From assembly GCF_903914075.1 (NCBI RefSeq), contig NZ_CAIWNQ010000004.1:186001-250000 (forward strand): a DNA stretch of 64,000 nt, in the 5' to 3' direction. Made by a program: the position numbers and the translations under genes. This DNA comes from Ruegeria sp. THAF57. GTDB lineage: Bacteria > Pseudomonadota > Alphaproteobacteria > Rhodobacterales > Rhodobacteraceae. Position 1 is the first letter of the stretch. Every line of letters begins with the position of its first letter. Below are positions 1 through 8,811 of the stretch, in pieces. The notes below the pieces were generated by a model, which did not search any database, was not told where the DNA came from, and saw only the letters and a program-made list of their open reading frames with translations.

Positions 1-34
1 AGGAAATTCCTTAACCTTAAATAGTGCCTCAGAA

Positions 35-70
35 GGGCCGCCATATGCGTGGCGGCCCCTTGTTTGTTGT
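35..70 (+). terminator. Intrinsic terminator at the window edge
   Basis: An 8-bp GC stem (35-42 with 51-58, loop ATATGCGT) is followed on the plus strand by a T-rich tract (CTTGTTTGTTG). The T tract suits a plus-strand gene lying before the window. The hairpin also sits just past the stop of the minus-strand sulfatase and could serve it, although the minus-strand tail is not T-rich. Confidence 0.6.
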
Positions 71-79
71 CGTCTGGCC

Positions 80-1690
80 TTAGTTGTTTGTCGGTGTGGC
101 CAGTTTCTCCATCACTTGATCCAGGTTGAAGCTGGCCGCCTTCTGTCGAGGCGGGAATTCCTGGAATGTTTCAAGGAAGGTTCCGACATACTGTTGCGCA
201 GGCACCAGGAAGTACGCACGTTCCAGCAACCAATCGTAATAGGTGTTGGACGTACGATAGGCCCGTTCATACGGATCGCGGCGCAGATTGACGATCAGCG
301 GAATGCGCAATTCGGTCCACGGCTCGATCCACGCGCGCAGCGTTGCCCAGGCTTTCTGCTCAAGGAAGATCAGTTTCCAATCCTCAAAGCGCAGCGCGGT
401 CAGGTCGCCATCGTCTGAGAAATAAAAGATTTCCTTACGCGGGCTTTCGGTTGCCTCACCAGTCAGAAGGGGCAAGATGTTGTAGCCATCCAAATGCACC
501 TTGTAATCACGGCCCATGCCCGAAGAACTGTATCCAGCCTTCAGTTTGTCCTTGATTTCCGGATCACCGGCAACCGCCAGATAGGTTGGCAGCCAGTCCA
601 TATGGTGAACGATCTCGTTGGTTACAGAACCAGCTTCAATCTTGCCGGGCCAACGCACCATCGAGGGCACACGCCAGCCGCCTTCCCAGTTGGTGTTCTT
701 TTCTCCCCAGAACGGGGTCGCCGCCGCATCAGGCCACGTGTTCATATGGGGGCCGTTATCGGTTGAGTAGTGGACGATGGTGTTGTCGGCGATGCCGAGT
801 TCATCCAGCAGATCAAGCAACTGACCCACATGCATGTCATGTTCGATCATGCCAGCGGTGTATTCGTCAGCCACTCCGCCAACGATTTCGTTGGCCTGAG
901 CGCGCATCTCGTCCTTGACGTGGGTCCGGAAGTGCATGCGCGTCCCGTTCCACCAGACATAGAAAGGCTGACCCTGTTCGTGGGCACGCTTGATGAAGTC
1001 GATCGCTGCGGCAACGGTTTCGTCATCCACCGTTTCCATACGCTTTTTTGTCAGCGGACCGGTGTCTTCAATGGTGCCGTCGGCCTTTGACTTGATCACG
1101 CCGCGCGGACCATAGGCTTCGCGGAAGGTGCGACCGTCGGCCAGTACAGTATCACCGGGATAGTCTTCGTTCTCGGGCTCTTCCTCGGCGTTCAGGTGGT
1201 ACAGGTTTCCAAAAAACTCATCAAAACCGTGGTTTGTCGGAAGATGTTCATCCTTGTCGCCTAGGTGGTTCTTGCCGAACTGACCCGTGACATAGCCATG
1301 ATCCTTAAGCAGACCGGCGATGGTTGGATCTTCGACTTGCATACCAAGATCAGCGCCCGGCAAACCCACCTTGGACAGCCCGGTCCGAAATACGGATTGA
1401 CCCATGATGTAAGAGGATCGACCAGCGGTACAGGATTGCTCACCGTAGTAATCGGTAAAGATCATTCCCTCTTTCGCGACACGGTCGATATTTGGCGTCT
1501 GATAACCCATCAGACCCATCGTATAGGCCGAGATGTTGGATTGCCCGACGTCATCGCCCCAGATCACCAGAATATTTGGCTTTTGGTCTTGCGCCCATGC
1601 GGGAACCGCCAGCGCGACCGCAACAGTTGCGACAGCGAATCTACGTAAGCCCCTGCGCCAAGTGTCTGCCATTGAACGTGGTGGTGACAT
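80..1690 (-). CDS. Secreted arylsulfatase (type I sulfatase)
   Basis: A 536-residue alkaline-phosphatase-superfamily sulfatase, expected to hydrolyse sulfate esters in the periplasm. An N-terminal signal peptide ends near residue 33 (AWA). The metal-binding Asp pair is at about 46-47 (WGDDVG). The sulfatase signature C-T-A-G-R lies at 87-91, and Cys87 is the residue expected to be converted to formylglycine. Further conserved blocks are GKNHLG and STDNGPH. The ATG at 1690 has a good ribosome-binding site (GGGAGAAAACC); a second Met seven codons in is possible. It is divergent from a Crp/Fnr-type regulator with 200 bp between, so that regulator is a natural candidate for control. The substrate cannot be read from the sequence. 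Confidence 0.92.
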   Translation of the reverse strand: MSPPRSMADTWRRGLRRFAVATVAVALAVPAWAQDQKPNILVIWGDDVGQSNISAYTMGLMGYQTPNIDRVAKEGMIFTDYYGEQSCTAGRSSYIMGQSVFRTGLSKVGLPGADLGMQVEDPTIAGLLKDHGYVTGQFGKNHLGDKDEHLPTNHGFDEFFGNLYHLNAEEEPENEDYPGDTVLADGRTFREAYGPRGVIKSKADGTIEDTGPLTKKRMETVDDETVAAAIDFIKRAHEQGQPFYVWWNGTRMHFRTHVKDEMRAQANEIVGGVADEYTAGMIEHDMHVGQLLDLLDELGIADNTIVHYSTDNGPHMNTWPDAAATPFWGEKNTNWEGGWRVPSMVRWPGKIEAGSVTNEIVHHMDWLPTYLAVAGDPEIKDKLKAGYSSSGMGRDYKVHLDGYNILPLLTGEATESPRKEIFYFSDDGDLTALRFEDWKLIFLEQKAWATLRAWIEPWTELRIPLIVNLRRDPYERAYRTSNTYYDWLLERAYFLVPAQQYVGTFLETFQEFPPRQKAASFNLDQVMEKLATPTNN

Positions 1691-1890
1691 GGTTTTCTCC
1701 CGTTTTTTTTTGGACCCTGTACGGCCCTGTCATGAAACTCAAAGTTGGCGCGATAACTAACTAAAAACGCAGCCTAAAAGTTGGTTCGATATTGTACTGC
1801 GATAATGCGTGGTAGAAGGAATCGAACGGGATTAGCATAGGCGATGATTTGTGTTAAAAAATTATCATTTGATGAGTTTGGAAAATTCTA

Positions 1891-2571
1891 ATGTTAAACA
1901 AATCCAACAATCTTAATACCTTGAGGAAAGGCGGCTGGTTCAGCAATCGCTCGGCTGCGTTTCAGCGCGACTTGCTTGAGTGTGGGATCGCAAAGGACTT
2001 TGAAGCGAGCGAGGCGTTGTATCATCACGGCGATACAGTGAACGGTATTTTCGCGGTACTTGAGGGGGGCGTACAGATAACCGTGCCAGCCGATGATGGG
2101 CAGGAGTTCGTCATACACCGCGAAGGCGCAGGTTTCTGGGTTGGCGACCTGGCTTTGTTCGCCGATTCCTCAAGGCTGGTCAGTGTTGTCGTGACACAGA
2201 CAACCCGCGCCCTGTTCTTCCCAAACTCGCGTGTCACCAAGTTGGTTCAGGAGAAGCCTGATTACGTGAGGGATTTCTATGCGCTCAGTCATGAGAATAT
2301 GCAGACCGCGCTGCGTATCGTGGCGAATCTTGTGGTGACTGGTACGGAAAAGCGGCTTGCGCTGCGCCTTCTTCATCTGGACGAGGGCACTTCGAAGTCC
2401 GACGGTTGGATTGAGGTGTCGCAAGAAGAACTGGCCGAGATGATAGCGGTCTCGCAACCGACACTTCACCGCAGTCTGCACCGCTTGGCTGATCTTGGTT
2501 TGGTTGAGGTGGGCTATGGCCGCGTGCTTCTAAAAGACCGGCGTGGCCTTATTGCAAATTGTCAGAACTGA
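1891..2571 (+). CDS. Crp/Fnr-family transcription regulator
   Basis: A 226-residue regulator. Residues about 25-135 form a cyclic-nucleotide-binding-type beta roll (GDTVNGIFAVLEGGVQI is a typical stretch), followed by a dimerisation helix and a winged helix-turn-helix at about 165-215 (SQEELAEMIAVSQPTLHRSL). There is no N-terminal four-cysteine cluster of the Fnr type, so oxygen sensing through an Fe-S cluster is unlikely; the ligand is unknown. It is transcribed divergently from the arylsulfatase across an AT-rich 200-bp gap. The ATG is preceded by GGAAAATTCTA, an acceptable but not strong ribosome-binding site. Confidence 0.88.
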   Translation: MLNKSNNLNTLRKGGWFSNRSAAFQRDLLECGIAKDFEASEALYHHGDTVNGIFAVLEGGVQITVPADDGQEFVIHREGAGFWVGDLALFADSSRLVSVVVTQTTRALFFPNSRVTKLVQEKPDYVRDFYALSHENMQTALRIVANLVVTGTEKRLALRLLHLDEGTSKSDGWIEVSQEELAEMIAVSQPTLHRSLHRLADLGLVEVGYGRVLLKDRRGLIANCQN

Positions 2572-2574
2572 GCA

Positions 2575-3807
2575 TCATGGGTTCAATGGGGGCAACGAAT
2601 TGGCGTTAGCCCCTCGTGGCCGGACAAGGGTGTCAAGGGTGGCGATAGCCGCGGACCAATGCGGGGCCTGCCGACCGGCATCAGACCCGTAGCGCGTTGC
2701 GCCGATCAATGCCAATTGCGCTTCAAGTTTATTAAAATCCACGGGTGTTTCTGTTCGCGCCTTCAAAAGATCCAACGCCGAATAGGCGCCTGACAGGTCG
2801 TGGTTTTTCAAAGACAGCCTGAGCTGTGCAAAGGCATATTCGGCTGAGGACCTATAAGTACGTTCGCGTTCTTCCCGGCGCGTCCTTAAGCGGGGTGCAA
2901 CCCAACGCCAGCCGGTCCAGATCATCAGCAACACGAGTGTTATCCCTAAGCCAAGCCAAAGAAAATCGCCCACGTCTTTCGGGGGCGCCTTGGGTGCAGC
3001 CAAGGTTAAGTCGATTGCAGGGATATCAACAGTTTCAACCTGTTGGGTCGTCAAGTTGAACCAGTCGATCGAAACAGCAGGAAGTTGCGTCTGCCCACCT
3101 GCCTGAGCCAGATAAACAACTTCATCAACGCGCTGACCCGACAAAACTCCGCGATCTTCAGATTCGGTAAAACGCGGCTCTTTTGGGTAAGCACGCAGGA
3201 GTTCATCCTGATTTTCCGAAATAAGAGGAGGTATCAAGATCGGAGTAGTCCCGGAAATTTCGGCTGTGAGCTTTCGCGTAATCGCGCCTCCGGTTTGAAT
3301 GTCAGTGTTACCATCCAGTATTTGTTCAATGGAAAAGTCCGACGCCAGAATAAGCGGGTCCAGATTTTGCGCGCCTTGCGGGATCACAGCGTCAAAGGAT
3401 ATCGGTGGCAGCGGGACCGAAGATTCAATTGGTGCATTGGTATTTGGATCGGCGTAAGTAACCAAAATATCCATTTGACCCAACTGGATTTTTCCAGATT
3501 GCAAGGGATAAAGGCGATAGCTTCGCTGAACACCAGACCACGTGTCACCTTGCACAGTTTCGCTGACAGGACCGGATGCGCGCTCGGGCAGGCGCACCAA
3601 TAGGTTTTCCTGCTCCAATGATGGAAAGACCGGAGGGGCCGGCAAAAAGGTCGGGACCAGAACCTTGACGCGCAAAATGGTGGGTTGCCCGACGATCACA
3701 TCGCCCTCAGCAAGGTCCACTGTTACAAGTGGGGCAATATCTGTTGGGGTCTGCGGTGTGACCACCGTTGGAAGAAGCAAGAAAATGAGGAACAGAGGGT
3801 ATCTCAT
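2575..3807 (-). CDS. batD: BatD-like membrane-anchored protein
   Basis: A 410-residue protein ending the moxR operon. It has an N-terminal signal segment (about 1-18), a long periplasmic beta-rich region with the BatD-style opening (VGQPTILRVKV), one transmembrane helix near 282-303 and a cytoplasmic tail of about 105 residues. In Bat operons this protein is the envelope partner of the von Willebrand factor A proteins; its biochemical role is not settled. The start overlaps the stop of the preceding vWA/TPR gene by an ATGA junction (3804-3807), so translation is coupled. Its 3' end lies 3 bp from the convergent Crp/Fnr gene. Family assignment rests on architecture and context. Confidence 0.75.
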   Translation of the reverse strand: MRYPLFLIFLLLPTVVTPQTPTDIAPLVTVDLAEGDVIVGQPTILRVKVLVPTFLPAPPVFPSLEQENLLVRLPERASGPVSETVQGDTWSGVQRSYRLYPLQSGKIQLGQMDILVTYADPNTNAPIESSVPLPPISFDAVIPQGAQNLDPLILASDFSIEQILDGNTDIQTGGAITRKLTAEISGTTPILIPPLISENQDELLRAYPKEPRFTESEDRGVLSGQRVDEVVYLAQAGGQTQLPAVSIDWFNLTTQQVETVDIPAIDLTLAAPKAPPKDVGDFLWLGLGITLVLLMIWTGWRWVAPRLRTRREERERTYRSSAEYAFAQLRLSLKNHDLSGAYSALDLLKARTETPVDFNKLEAQLALIGATRYGSDAGRQAPHWSAAIATLDTLVRPRGANANSLPPLNP

Positions 3808-5309
3808 TGCGATTGCACCTGATTTTCCAGCAGGAATCGGTTTCTCAGAAAATCCTGCATGTCGGTATCAATTGCGCTGATCCATTGGTCTGCAGACATT
3901 GGCTGCGCGGCTTCGGTCTGGGCTTGCACCGTGGTGTCCTGACCACGCGCGTCTTCATTGTCGAATACCGTATCATCCGCGCCGATCCCGGCCTCTTCGC
4001 CTGTATCCGATTGCTCTCGGGTGGTTTCGACATATTCCAGAATTGCTGTCGCAACCTCCAAATTGTGCTGGGCTTCTGGCCAGTCTGGGCGACGTTCCAA
4101 TGCGGTTTCAAATGCGGCAATCGCCGGGCGGTACTCGCGGTTACGGATGCGCGCCATACCTTCCGCAAACGCGGCTTCAGGTGTGTTCAACGACGAAAAG
4201 ACCTCGGCCGCCTCAGGATAGCGGCCTGCTTTGAGCATGGCGTATCCTTGATGGTAGGGGTCCTGAAACAAATCGGCCGCGTCAGAAAAGCGCTTTTGGT
4301 TCATGGCGATTTGGCCTTGTTGATCAGGTGTCAGGAACCAGTCCTTCCAACCTTCGGCCCGCGCAGGACCGGATGGGTGCGTGATGCAAAACAGCAAAAA
4401 TGCCCACCGAATGACCCAGCCGCGCCGGAACCACAAAAGTGAGAGCAACGCCGCAGGCCAGGCCAAAATCCAACCCTGATCCTGCCAATCCAACTGATCC
4501 TCTTCGTCCAGAGCGTCAACATAGGCGTTGTGAATACTTCTGTTGAGCCGCGTAACATCCTGATCGCCCGTGGAAAATGGCACGACGGTCGCGGATGATA
4601 ACGCGTCTAGCTGAACCAGTCTTTCGCCTTCTGGTAGCATCGTAAGAAACAACAGGTCTGCCACTTCACTATTCATTGCCTGAACCTGCGACGGGTCGAT
4701 ATCGTCCAGCACAAACAAAATGGCGCCCGGGGTTTCGGCATCGCCGAGTATGTCCTGAGCCAGTGCAAGGGCATCGGCTGCCGCGTCGCCTTTCAGCGGC
4801 ATAACGGCGGGTGTCAATCCTTCCAGTAGTGGGCGAAGGATGTTCGCGTCCTCTGTCAGGGGGGCAACACGGTGCGGACTGCCTGCATACGCGATTAAAG
4901 CGGTTCGCGCCCCCGAGCGCGTGTTGATCAGATCGGTGATCTTGTATTTCGCGCGCTCAAGCCGGGATGGGGGCAGGTCGGTGCCTTCCATGCTTTCGGT
5001 GACTTTCAGCGCAATAACCAACGGCGCGGTGTCTGCAATCAGCGGGTTAGGGGCGCGCGACCACGTTGGGCCCGCAGCGGCCAAGGTAATCAGCACTGCG
5101 ATGGCCATGACCACGTCAACGGGGTTCATCTTGCGTTTGTTTCTGTCGCCGACCTCAAGGGCTTTGGCTAGGTGCGGGGCGATACCGTCAGGAATTTGAG
5201 TGGACAGTTCCGATCTTGGACGGATCAGCCACCAAACTGCAAAAACCGGTATCAGGAAAAGAAGCCAAGCAGCTCTGATAAAGTGGAAATCTGCGAGTGC
5301 CTCAATCAT
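3804..5309 (-). CDS. vWA-TPR membrane protein (BatB/BatC-type fusion)
   Basis: A 501-residue protein with two N-terminal membrane helices (about 10-27 and 63-80), a von Willebrand factor A-like domain (about 95-270), another membrane helix near 285-312 and tetratricopeptide-like repeats at about 335-440 (the GYAMLKAGRYPEAAEVF type), then an acidic tail. It appears to merge the BatB and BatC functions. The metal-ion-dependent adhesion site, normally D-x-S-x-S, reads K102-V-T-E-S106, so metal binding through this motif is probably lost. It overlaps the preceding gene by ATGA at 5306-5309. It probably acts with the vWA partner upstream and the MoxR ATPase in a membrane complex. Confidence 0.82.
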   Translation of the reverse strand: MIEALADFHFIRAAWLLFLIPVFAVWWLIRPRSELSTQIPDGIAPHLAKALEVGDRNKRKMNPVDVVMAIAVLITLAAAGPTWSRAPNPLIADTAPLVIALKVTESMEGTDLPPSRLERAKYKITDLINTRSGARTALIAYAGSPHRVAPLTEDANILRPLLEGLTPAVMPLKGDAAADALALAQDILGDAETPGAILFVLDDIDPSQVQAMNSEVADLLFLTMLPEGERLVQLDALSSATVVPFSTGDQDVTRLNRSIHNAYVDALDEEDQLDWQDQGWILAWPAALLSLLWFRRGWVIRWAFLLFCITHPSGPARAEGWKDWFLTPDQQGQIAMNQKRFSDAADLFQDPYHQGYAMLKAGRYPEAAEVFSSLNTPEAAFAEGMARIRNREYRPAIAAFETALERRPDWPEAQHNLEVATAILEYVETTREQSDTGEEAGIGADDTVFDNEDARGQDTTVQAQTEAAQPMSADQWISAIDTDMQDFLRNRFLLENQVQSQ

Positions 5310-6292
5310 CGAACACTCCGCCGGTGCTGCGCGACATGAAATCCTGCCGAACTCAACAGGATCACCGCAATGACGATCAAAAGCGGTATATGGGTAAGGC
5401 TTTCACGCGGTCGATAGCTTTGGGTTTCAACAACTCTTGGATTTTGCTCGTCAATTTGTTGGTAGGTCTGCGTCAAAGCGGCTTCATCATCGGCAAAAAA
5501 GTATTGCCCGCCAGTCGTTTGCGCGATGTCTTGAAGGGCCTGCAAATCCACGCGGTCTTCACCTGTTGCGTTCGGATCGCCAACTCCGATCGTATAAATG
5601 ACCACATTTTTATCCGCAGCGATTGCCGACGCGTTGACGGGTGTCATGCGGCTTGACGTGTCGGCCCCGTCGCTGAGGACGATCATAAGGCGTTGATCGA
5701 CTTCGCTCGAGTCAAACAGCCGTATGCCCAACCCAATGGCATCGCCAAGCGCCGTGTTCGGCCCAGCCATTCCCACTTCAGTCTGCTCGAGTAACCCATT
5801 CAAACTATTCAAATCTTCGGTGAACGGTGCCTGCACAAACGCGCGTGTCCCAAAGATGATCAAGGCCATTCGATCCCCCTGACGCGCGGCAATGAAGTCC
5901 CGCAGTACATCTTTGACCGCTGCGAGGCGCTGTTTGGGGGGTCCATCCTCGGACGTGAAATCCCGTTGGTCCATTGACCCGGATATATCTAGGGCCAGGA
6001 CCACATCCCTCGCCGATTTTTCCACCACGATGGGATCCGCCAGCCGTTCAGGGCGTGCCAGTGCTGTAACCAACAAGACCCAAACCAGCGTCGCAATTAT
6101 AGATTGCAACCATGTTCGTCCTAGAACGCTTGATCCGGATTTGGGTTCAAGGCCGGTCGCGGCCGCGACGTGCCGGAAAAACGGAATGCGTGTGGCTTGC
6201 ACCTTTTCTTTATGTGGTGGGGCGAACCAAAACACGACAAAAGGCAATGGCAACAGAACAAAGACCCAGGGCGCGGCAAAGGTGTAGGTCAT
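5306..6292 (-). CDS. batA: vWA domain membrane protein (BatA-like)
   Basis: A 328-residue protein with two N-terminal membrane helices (about 8-24 and 62-79), a von Willebrand factor A domain (about 95-275) and a C-terminal membrane helix. The adhesion-site motif is intact: D102-I-S104-G-S106. The reading frame is open to an upstream TTG at 6325, but the ATG at 6292 is chosen because it overlaps the previous stop as ATGA, the pattern used throughout this operon. It resembles BatA, the vWA partner of MoxR-type AAA+ ATPases in aerotolerance and envelope-stress operons. Intact metal binding here and loss in the next gene suggest division of labour. Confidence 0.86.
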   Translation of the reverse strand: MTYTFAAPWVFVLLPLPFVVFWFAPPHKEKVQATRIPFFRHVAAATGLEPKSGSSVLGRTWLQSIIATLVWVLLVTALARPERLADPIVVEKSARDVVLALDISGSMDQRDFTSEDGPPKQRLAAVKDVLRDFIAARQGDRMALIIFGTRAFVQAPFTEDLNSLNGLLEQTEVGMAGPNTALGDAIGLGIRLFDSSEVDQRLMIVLSDGADTSSRMTPVNASAIAADKNVVIYTIGVGDPNATGEDRVDLQALQDIAQTTGGQYFFADDEAALTQTYQQIDEQNPRVVETQSYRPRESLTHIPLLIVIAVILLSSAGFHVAQHRRSVR

Positions 6293-6765
6293 GCCCCTTG
6301 GTCCCTTTTGTGAAGTTTGATCCAACTGCGAACCAGATCGGGGACGTCGGTGTTTTGAACGGTTTCTTGGTACGGTGCGGCAAGGAGGACTTCGCCGGGG
6401 GCGCCTTTAAATTCTTTTTTTTCATACGTCTGATTTAAAAAGTTCAACCATTCTTGCCCGTGAAGACTTGCCACAGTCGCACGCGGAAAAGCGACCAGGG
6501 CGGTCCGCCGCAGAATCTCGGCTGCGCGTGCCACATCGGTGCCGGCCCGATCCAGCTCTGCAAGGGCCGAGCGCCGGTAGGCATTTTCTGACCAATGTCG
6601 ACGGACCAGGTAGAAGCAATAAGTCAAAGCTGTTGCCAGCACCACTGCAAGAATCGCCCAACCCCATGTTTGCGGGGTCATTGCGATTGGTTCTGGGGCT
6701 GGAGCGGGCTCTAGCATATCCAGCAGTTCAACCAGTGATTTGCCCGAAACATCGACCGCCATCAT
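6289..6765 (-). CDS. DUF4381 domain membrane protein
   Basis: A 158-residue single-pass protein. A proline/alanine-rich N-terminus (EPAPAPEPI) precedes one membrane helix at about 35-55 (WGWAILAVVLATALTY), and the cytoplasmic remainder holds the conserved DUF4381 block (ILRRTALVAFPRATVASLHG followed by W-L-N-F-L). DUF4381 proteins occur between DUF58 and vWA genes in MoxR operons; the function is unknown. The frame extends upstream inside the DUF58 gene, but the ATG at 6765 overlaps that stop as ATGATG; the next Met codon at 6762 is equally possible. Confidence 0.82.
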   Translation of the reverse strand: MMAVDVSGKSLVELLDMLEPAPAPEPIAMTPQTWGWAILAVVLATALTYCFYLVRRHWSENAYRRSALAELDRAGTDVARAAEILRRTALVAFPRATVASLHGQEWLNFLNQTYEKKEFKGAPGEVLLAAPYQETVQNTDVPDLVRSWIKLHKRDQGA

Positions 6766-7706
6766 CGTCCCCCCGGATGCCCGAACAGCTTCAGCAACTG
6801 ATCTAGAGCAGGGACCGCTGTGGTCAGGGGGACAATTGGGAAGCCATAGCGGCGGGACCACAGGTTCAACTGCGAAAGCCTGTCCTCCATCGCTGATCTG
6901 ATGCGGTCGGGCAGATCAGGGATTGAGCTATCGATTTCGATCTGGTTGTCCCCGTCGGATACCGTCAGTTTAACCCCCTGAGGTAATGTGCGCGAACTGG
7001 GGTCAAAAACATTAAACAGGATCAGATCATTTGATCGCGATAACCTGCTGAAAAGACGTTCGGACATGTCGTTGATCCCGTCGAAGTCGGAAAACACGCA
7101 CACCAATGCGTTCGTGTGTGCAAGTCGGGCGGTCTGTTTCAGTACGTCGTTCAGTGTCACAGTTGGTACCGGGCGCAAAGACGCGTTCAGGCTGCAATTC
7201 AATTCTCCAACAGATGACAGGAATCGCGTCAGCGCAGCAGGGCGCCGTTGCGGGTGATGTTCGGCCAAATCGTTATCTCCGAAGACAATCCCGCCAACAC
7301 GGTCGCCTTGCCCCAGAACCCGATGTGCGGCGATGGCCGCGGCTTCTGCCGCGATCACGGACTTCATATAGACCTCGGTTCCGTAGAACATGGATACCCG
7401 TTGGTCGACCAACAAAAGGGCGGGGCGATCGCGTTCTTCCGTATAGACCCGAACATGGGGTGTGCCGGTGCGTGCGGTGACCTTCCAGTCAATTGTTCGA
7501 ATGTCGTCACCCGGCAAATATGTGCGCAATTCCTCAAAGTTCAGCCCACGTCCGCGTAAACGCGATGCGTGACGTCCATTGAGGATTGATCGCGCGGGTT
7601 GCCGGGGCAAAAGGCTGAGCGATCGCGATTTCGGTCCCAGCCGTTGTAAATGTTCGGCATTCACATGGATGCGCGTGTCTGAGAGATATGTGGCTGTCTG
7701 CGCCAT
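6762..7706 (-). CDS. DUF58 domain protein of the moxR operon
   Basis: A 314-residue soluble protein. The DUF58 signature occupies about 50-115 (FEELRTYLPGDDIRTIDWKV, then RVYTEERDR), followed by a degenerate vWA-like fold. No transmembrane helix is apparent, unlike many DUF58 proteins, which fits the short form found next to MoxR. It starts 9 bp after the moxR stop and overlaps the next gene by ATGA. It is thought to bridge the MoxR ATPase and membrane vWA proteins; that role is inferred from operon conservation, not shown here. Confidence 0.88.
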   Translation of the reverse strand: MAQTATYLSDTRIHVNAEHLQRLGPKSRSLSLLPRQPARSILNGRHASRLRGRGLNFEELRTYLPGDDIRTIDWKVTARTGTPHVRVYTEERDRPALLLVDQRVSMFYGTEVYMKSVIAAEAAAIAAHRVLGQGDRVGGIVFGDNDLAEHHPQRRPAALTRFLSSVGELNCSLNASLRPVPTVTLNDVLKQTARLAHTNALVCVFSDFDGINDMSERLFSRLSRSNDLILFNVFDPSSRTLPQGVKLTVSDGDNQIEIDSSIPDLPDRIRSAMEDRLSQLNLWSRRYGFPIVPLTTAVPALDQLLKLFGHPGGR

Positions 7707-7715
7707 GTGGGGCCC

Positions 7716-8693
7716 TTACGGCAACGCCACAAGGCGCAGGATTTCCGCAATGACATCATCGGCTGTTTTGGCGCTTCCCTGCGCTTCGAAGCTTAGGGAT
7801 ATGCGATGGCGAAAGACATCATGGGCAATGGCGCGAATGTCGGCGGGGTCGACATAGTCGCGTCCGTTCATCCAGGCATGTGCGCGCCCGCATCTATCAA
7901 GCGCCAATGACGCGCGGGGACTGGCCCCAATCTCGATCCAGTTGGCAAGCTCTTCGCTCAGGTTTCCCGGTGTTCGGGTCGCCTGCACAAGATCTGCCAT
8001 ATACCTGTCCATTGCGTCCGAAACATGGATCTGGCCGATCTCCGAACGCGCCGTGAACACGGCTTCTTGCGGGATCGGAGCAGGGCGTTCCCCAGACGTC
8101 TCGCGACCCGCAGCAATTTCTTCGTTTCGGACCAGGCGTATGACTTCGACCTCGTCATCGACCGGCGGGTAGGTGATCTGAACATGCATCAGAAACCGGT
8201 CCATTTGCGCTTCCGGCAGGGGGTACGTGCCCTCTTGTTCAATGGGGTTCTGCGTCGCCATAACGATGAACAACGGGTCCATTTTATGCGTTGTTCCGGA
8301 AACCGTGACCTGCCGTTCTTCCATCGCCTCAAGCAGCGCGGCCTGAACCTTGGCCGGGGCTCTGTTGATTTCGTCCGCCAACACGATATTGGCAAATATC
8401 GGGCCGGGATCGAAGCGAAACGTGCTGCCTGTATCGGTTTGCTGAAACACTTCGGTTCCGGTCACGTCAGACGGAAGAAGGTCTGGCGTGAACTGAATCC
8501 GACTGAAACTAGCGTCCATGTTGCGCGCCATTGCTTTGACGGCGCGGGTCTTGGCAAGGCCGGGCAATCCTTCGATCAACAGGTTGCCGTTTGCCAGCAA
8601 ACCGATGATCAGACGGTCAATGACTTCGGTCTGGCCGATGATGGACTGTCCCATTCGGGTCTTGAGGTCGCTTATTTGTTCGTGTGCATTCAT
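7716..8693 (-). CDS. moxR: MoxR-family AAA+ ATPase
   Basis: A 325-residue AAA+ ATPase of the MoxR/RavA branch, which remodels or assembles partner proteins, typically with vWA proteins. The Walker A is at about 42-50 (EGLPGLAKTR), the Walker B near 104-109 (VLADEINRAP) and sensor 1 at ATQNPIEQEGTYPLPEAQ, a MoxR hallmark. The frame continues upstream to 8831 into the neighbouring deacetylase gene, but the ATG at 8693 matches family length. It heads a six-gene run (moxR, DUF58, DUF4381, vWA, vWA-TPR, BatD) in which most junctions overlap by 4 bp, so the set is expressed as one unit. A 118-bp gap upstream probably holds its promoter. Confidence 0.93.
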   Translation of the reverse strand: MNAHEQISDLKTRMGQSIIGQTEVIDRLIIGLLANGNLLIEGLPGLAKTRAVKAMARNMDASFSRIQFTPDLLPSDVTGTEVFQQTDTGSTFRFDPGPIFANIVLADEINRAPAKVQAALLEAMEERQVTVSGTTHKMDPLFIVMATQNPIEQEGTYPLPEAQMDRFLMHVQITYPPVDDEVEVIRLVRNEEIAAGRETSGERPAPIPQEAVFTARSEIGQIHVSDAMDRYMADLVQATRTPGNLSEELANWIEIGASPRASLALDRCGRAHAWMNGRDYVDPADIRAIAHDVFRHRISLSFEAQGSAKTADDVIAEILRLVALP

Positions 8694-8811
8694 TTTGGTG
8701 ATCCAATTGCAGCCAATAGGTAAACACAGGCTGGCAGGTTTCCAAATTATCCGGGCGGTCAGAAATATTTCGCAATGACCGCAGGTTAGCAGCCCTGTCG
8801 AAACCAATCCA

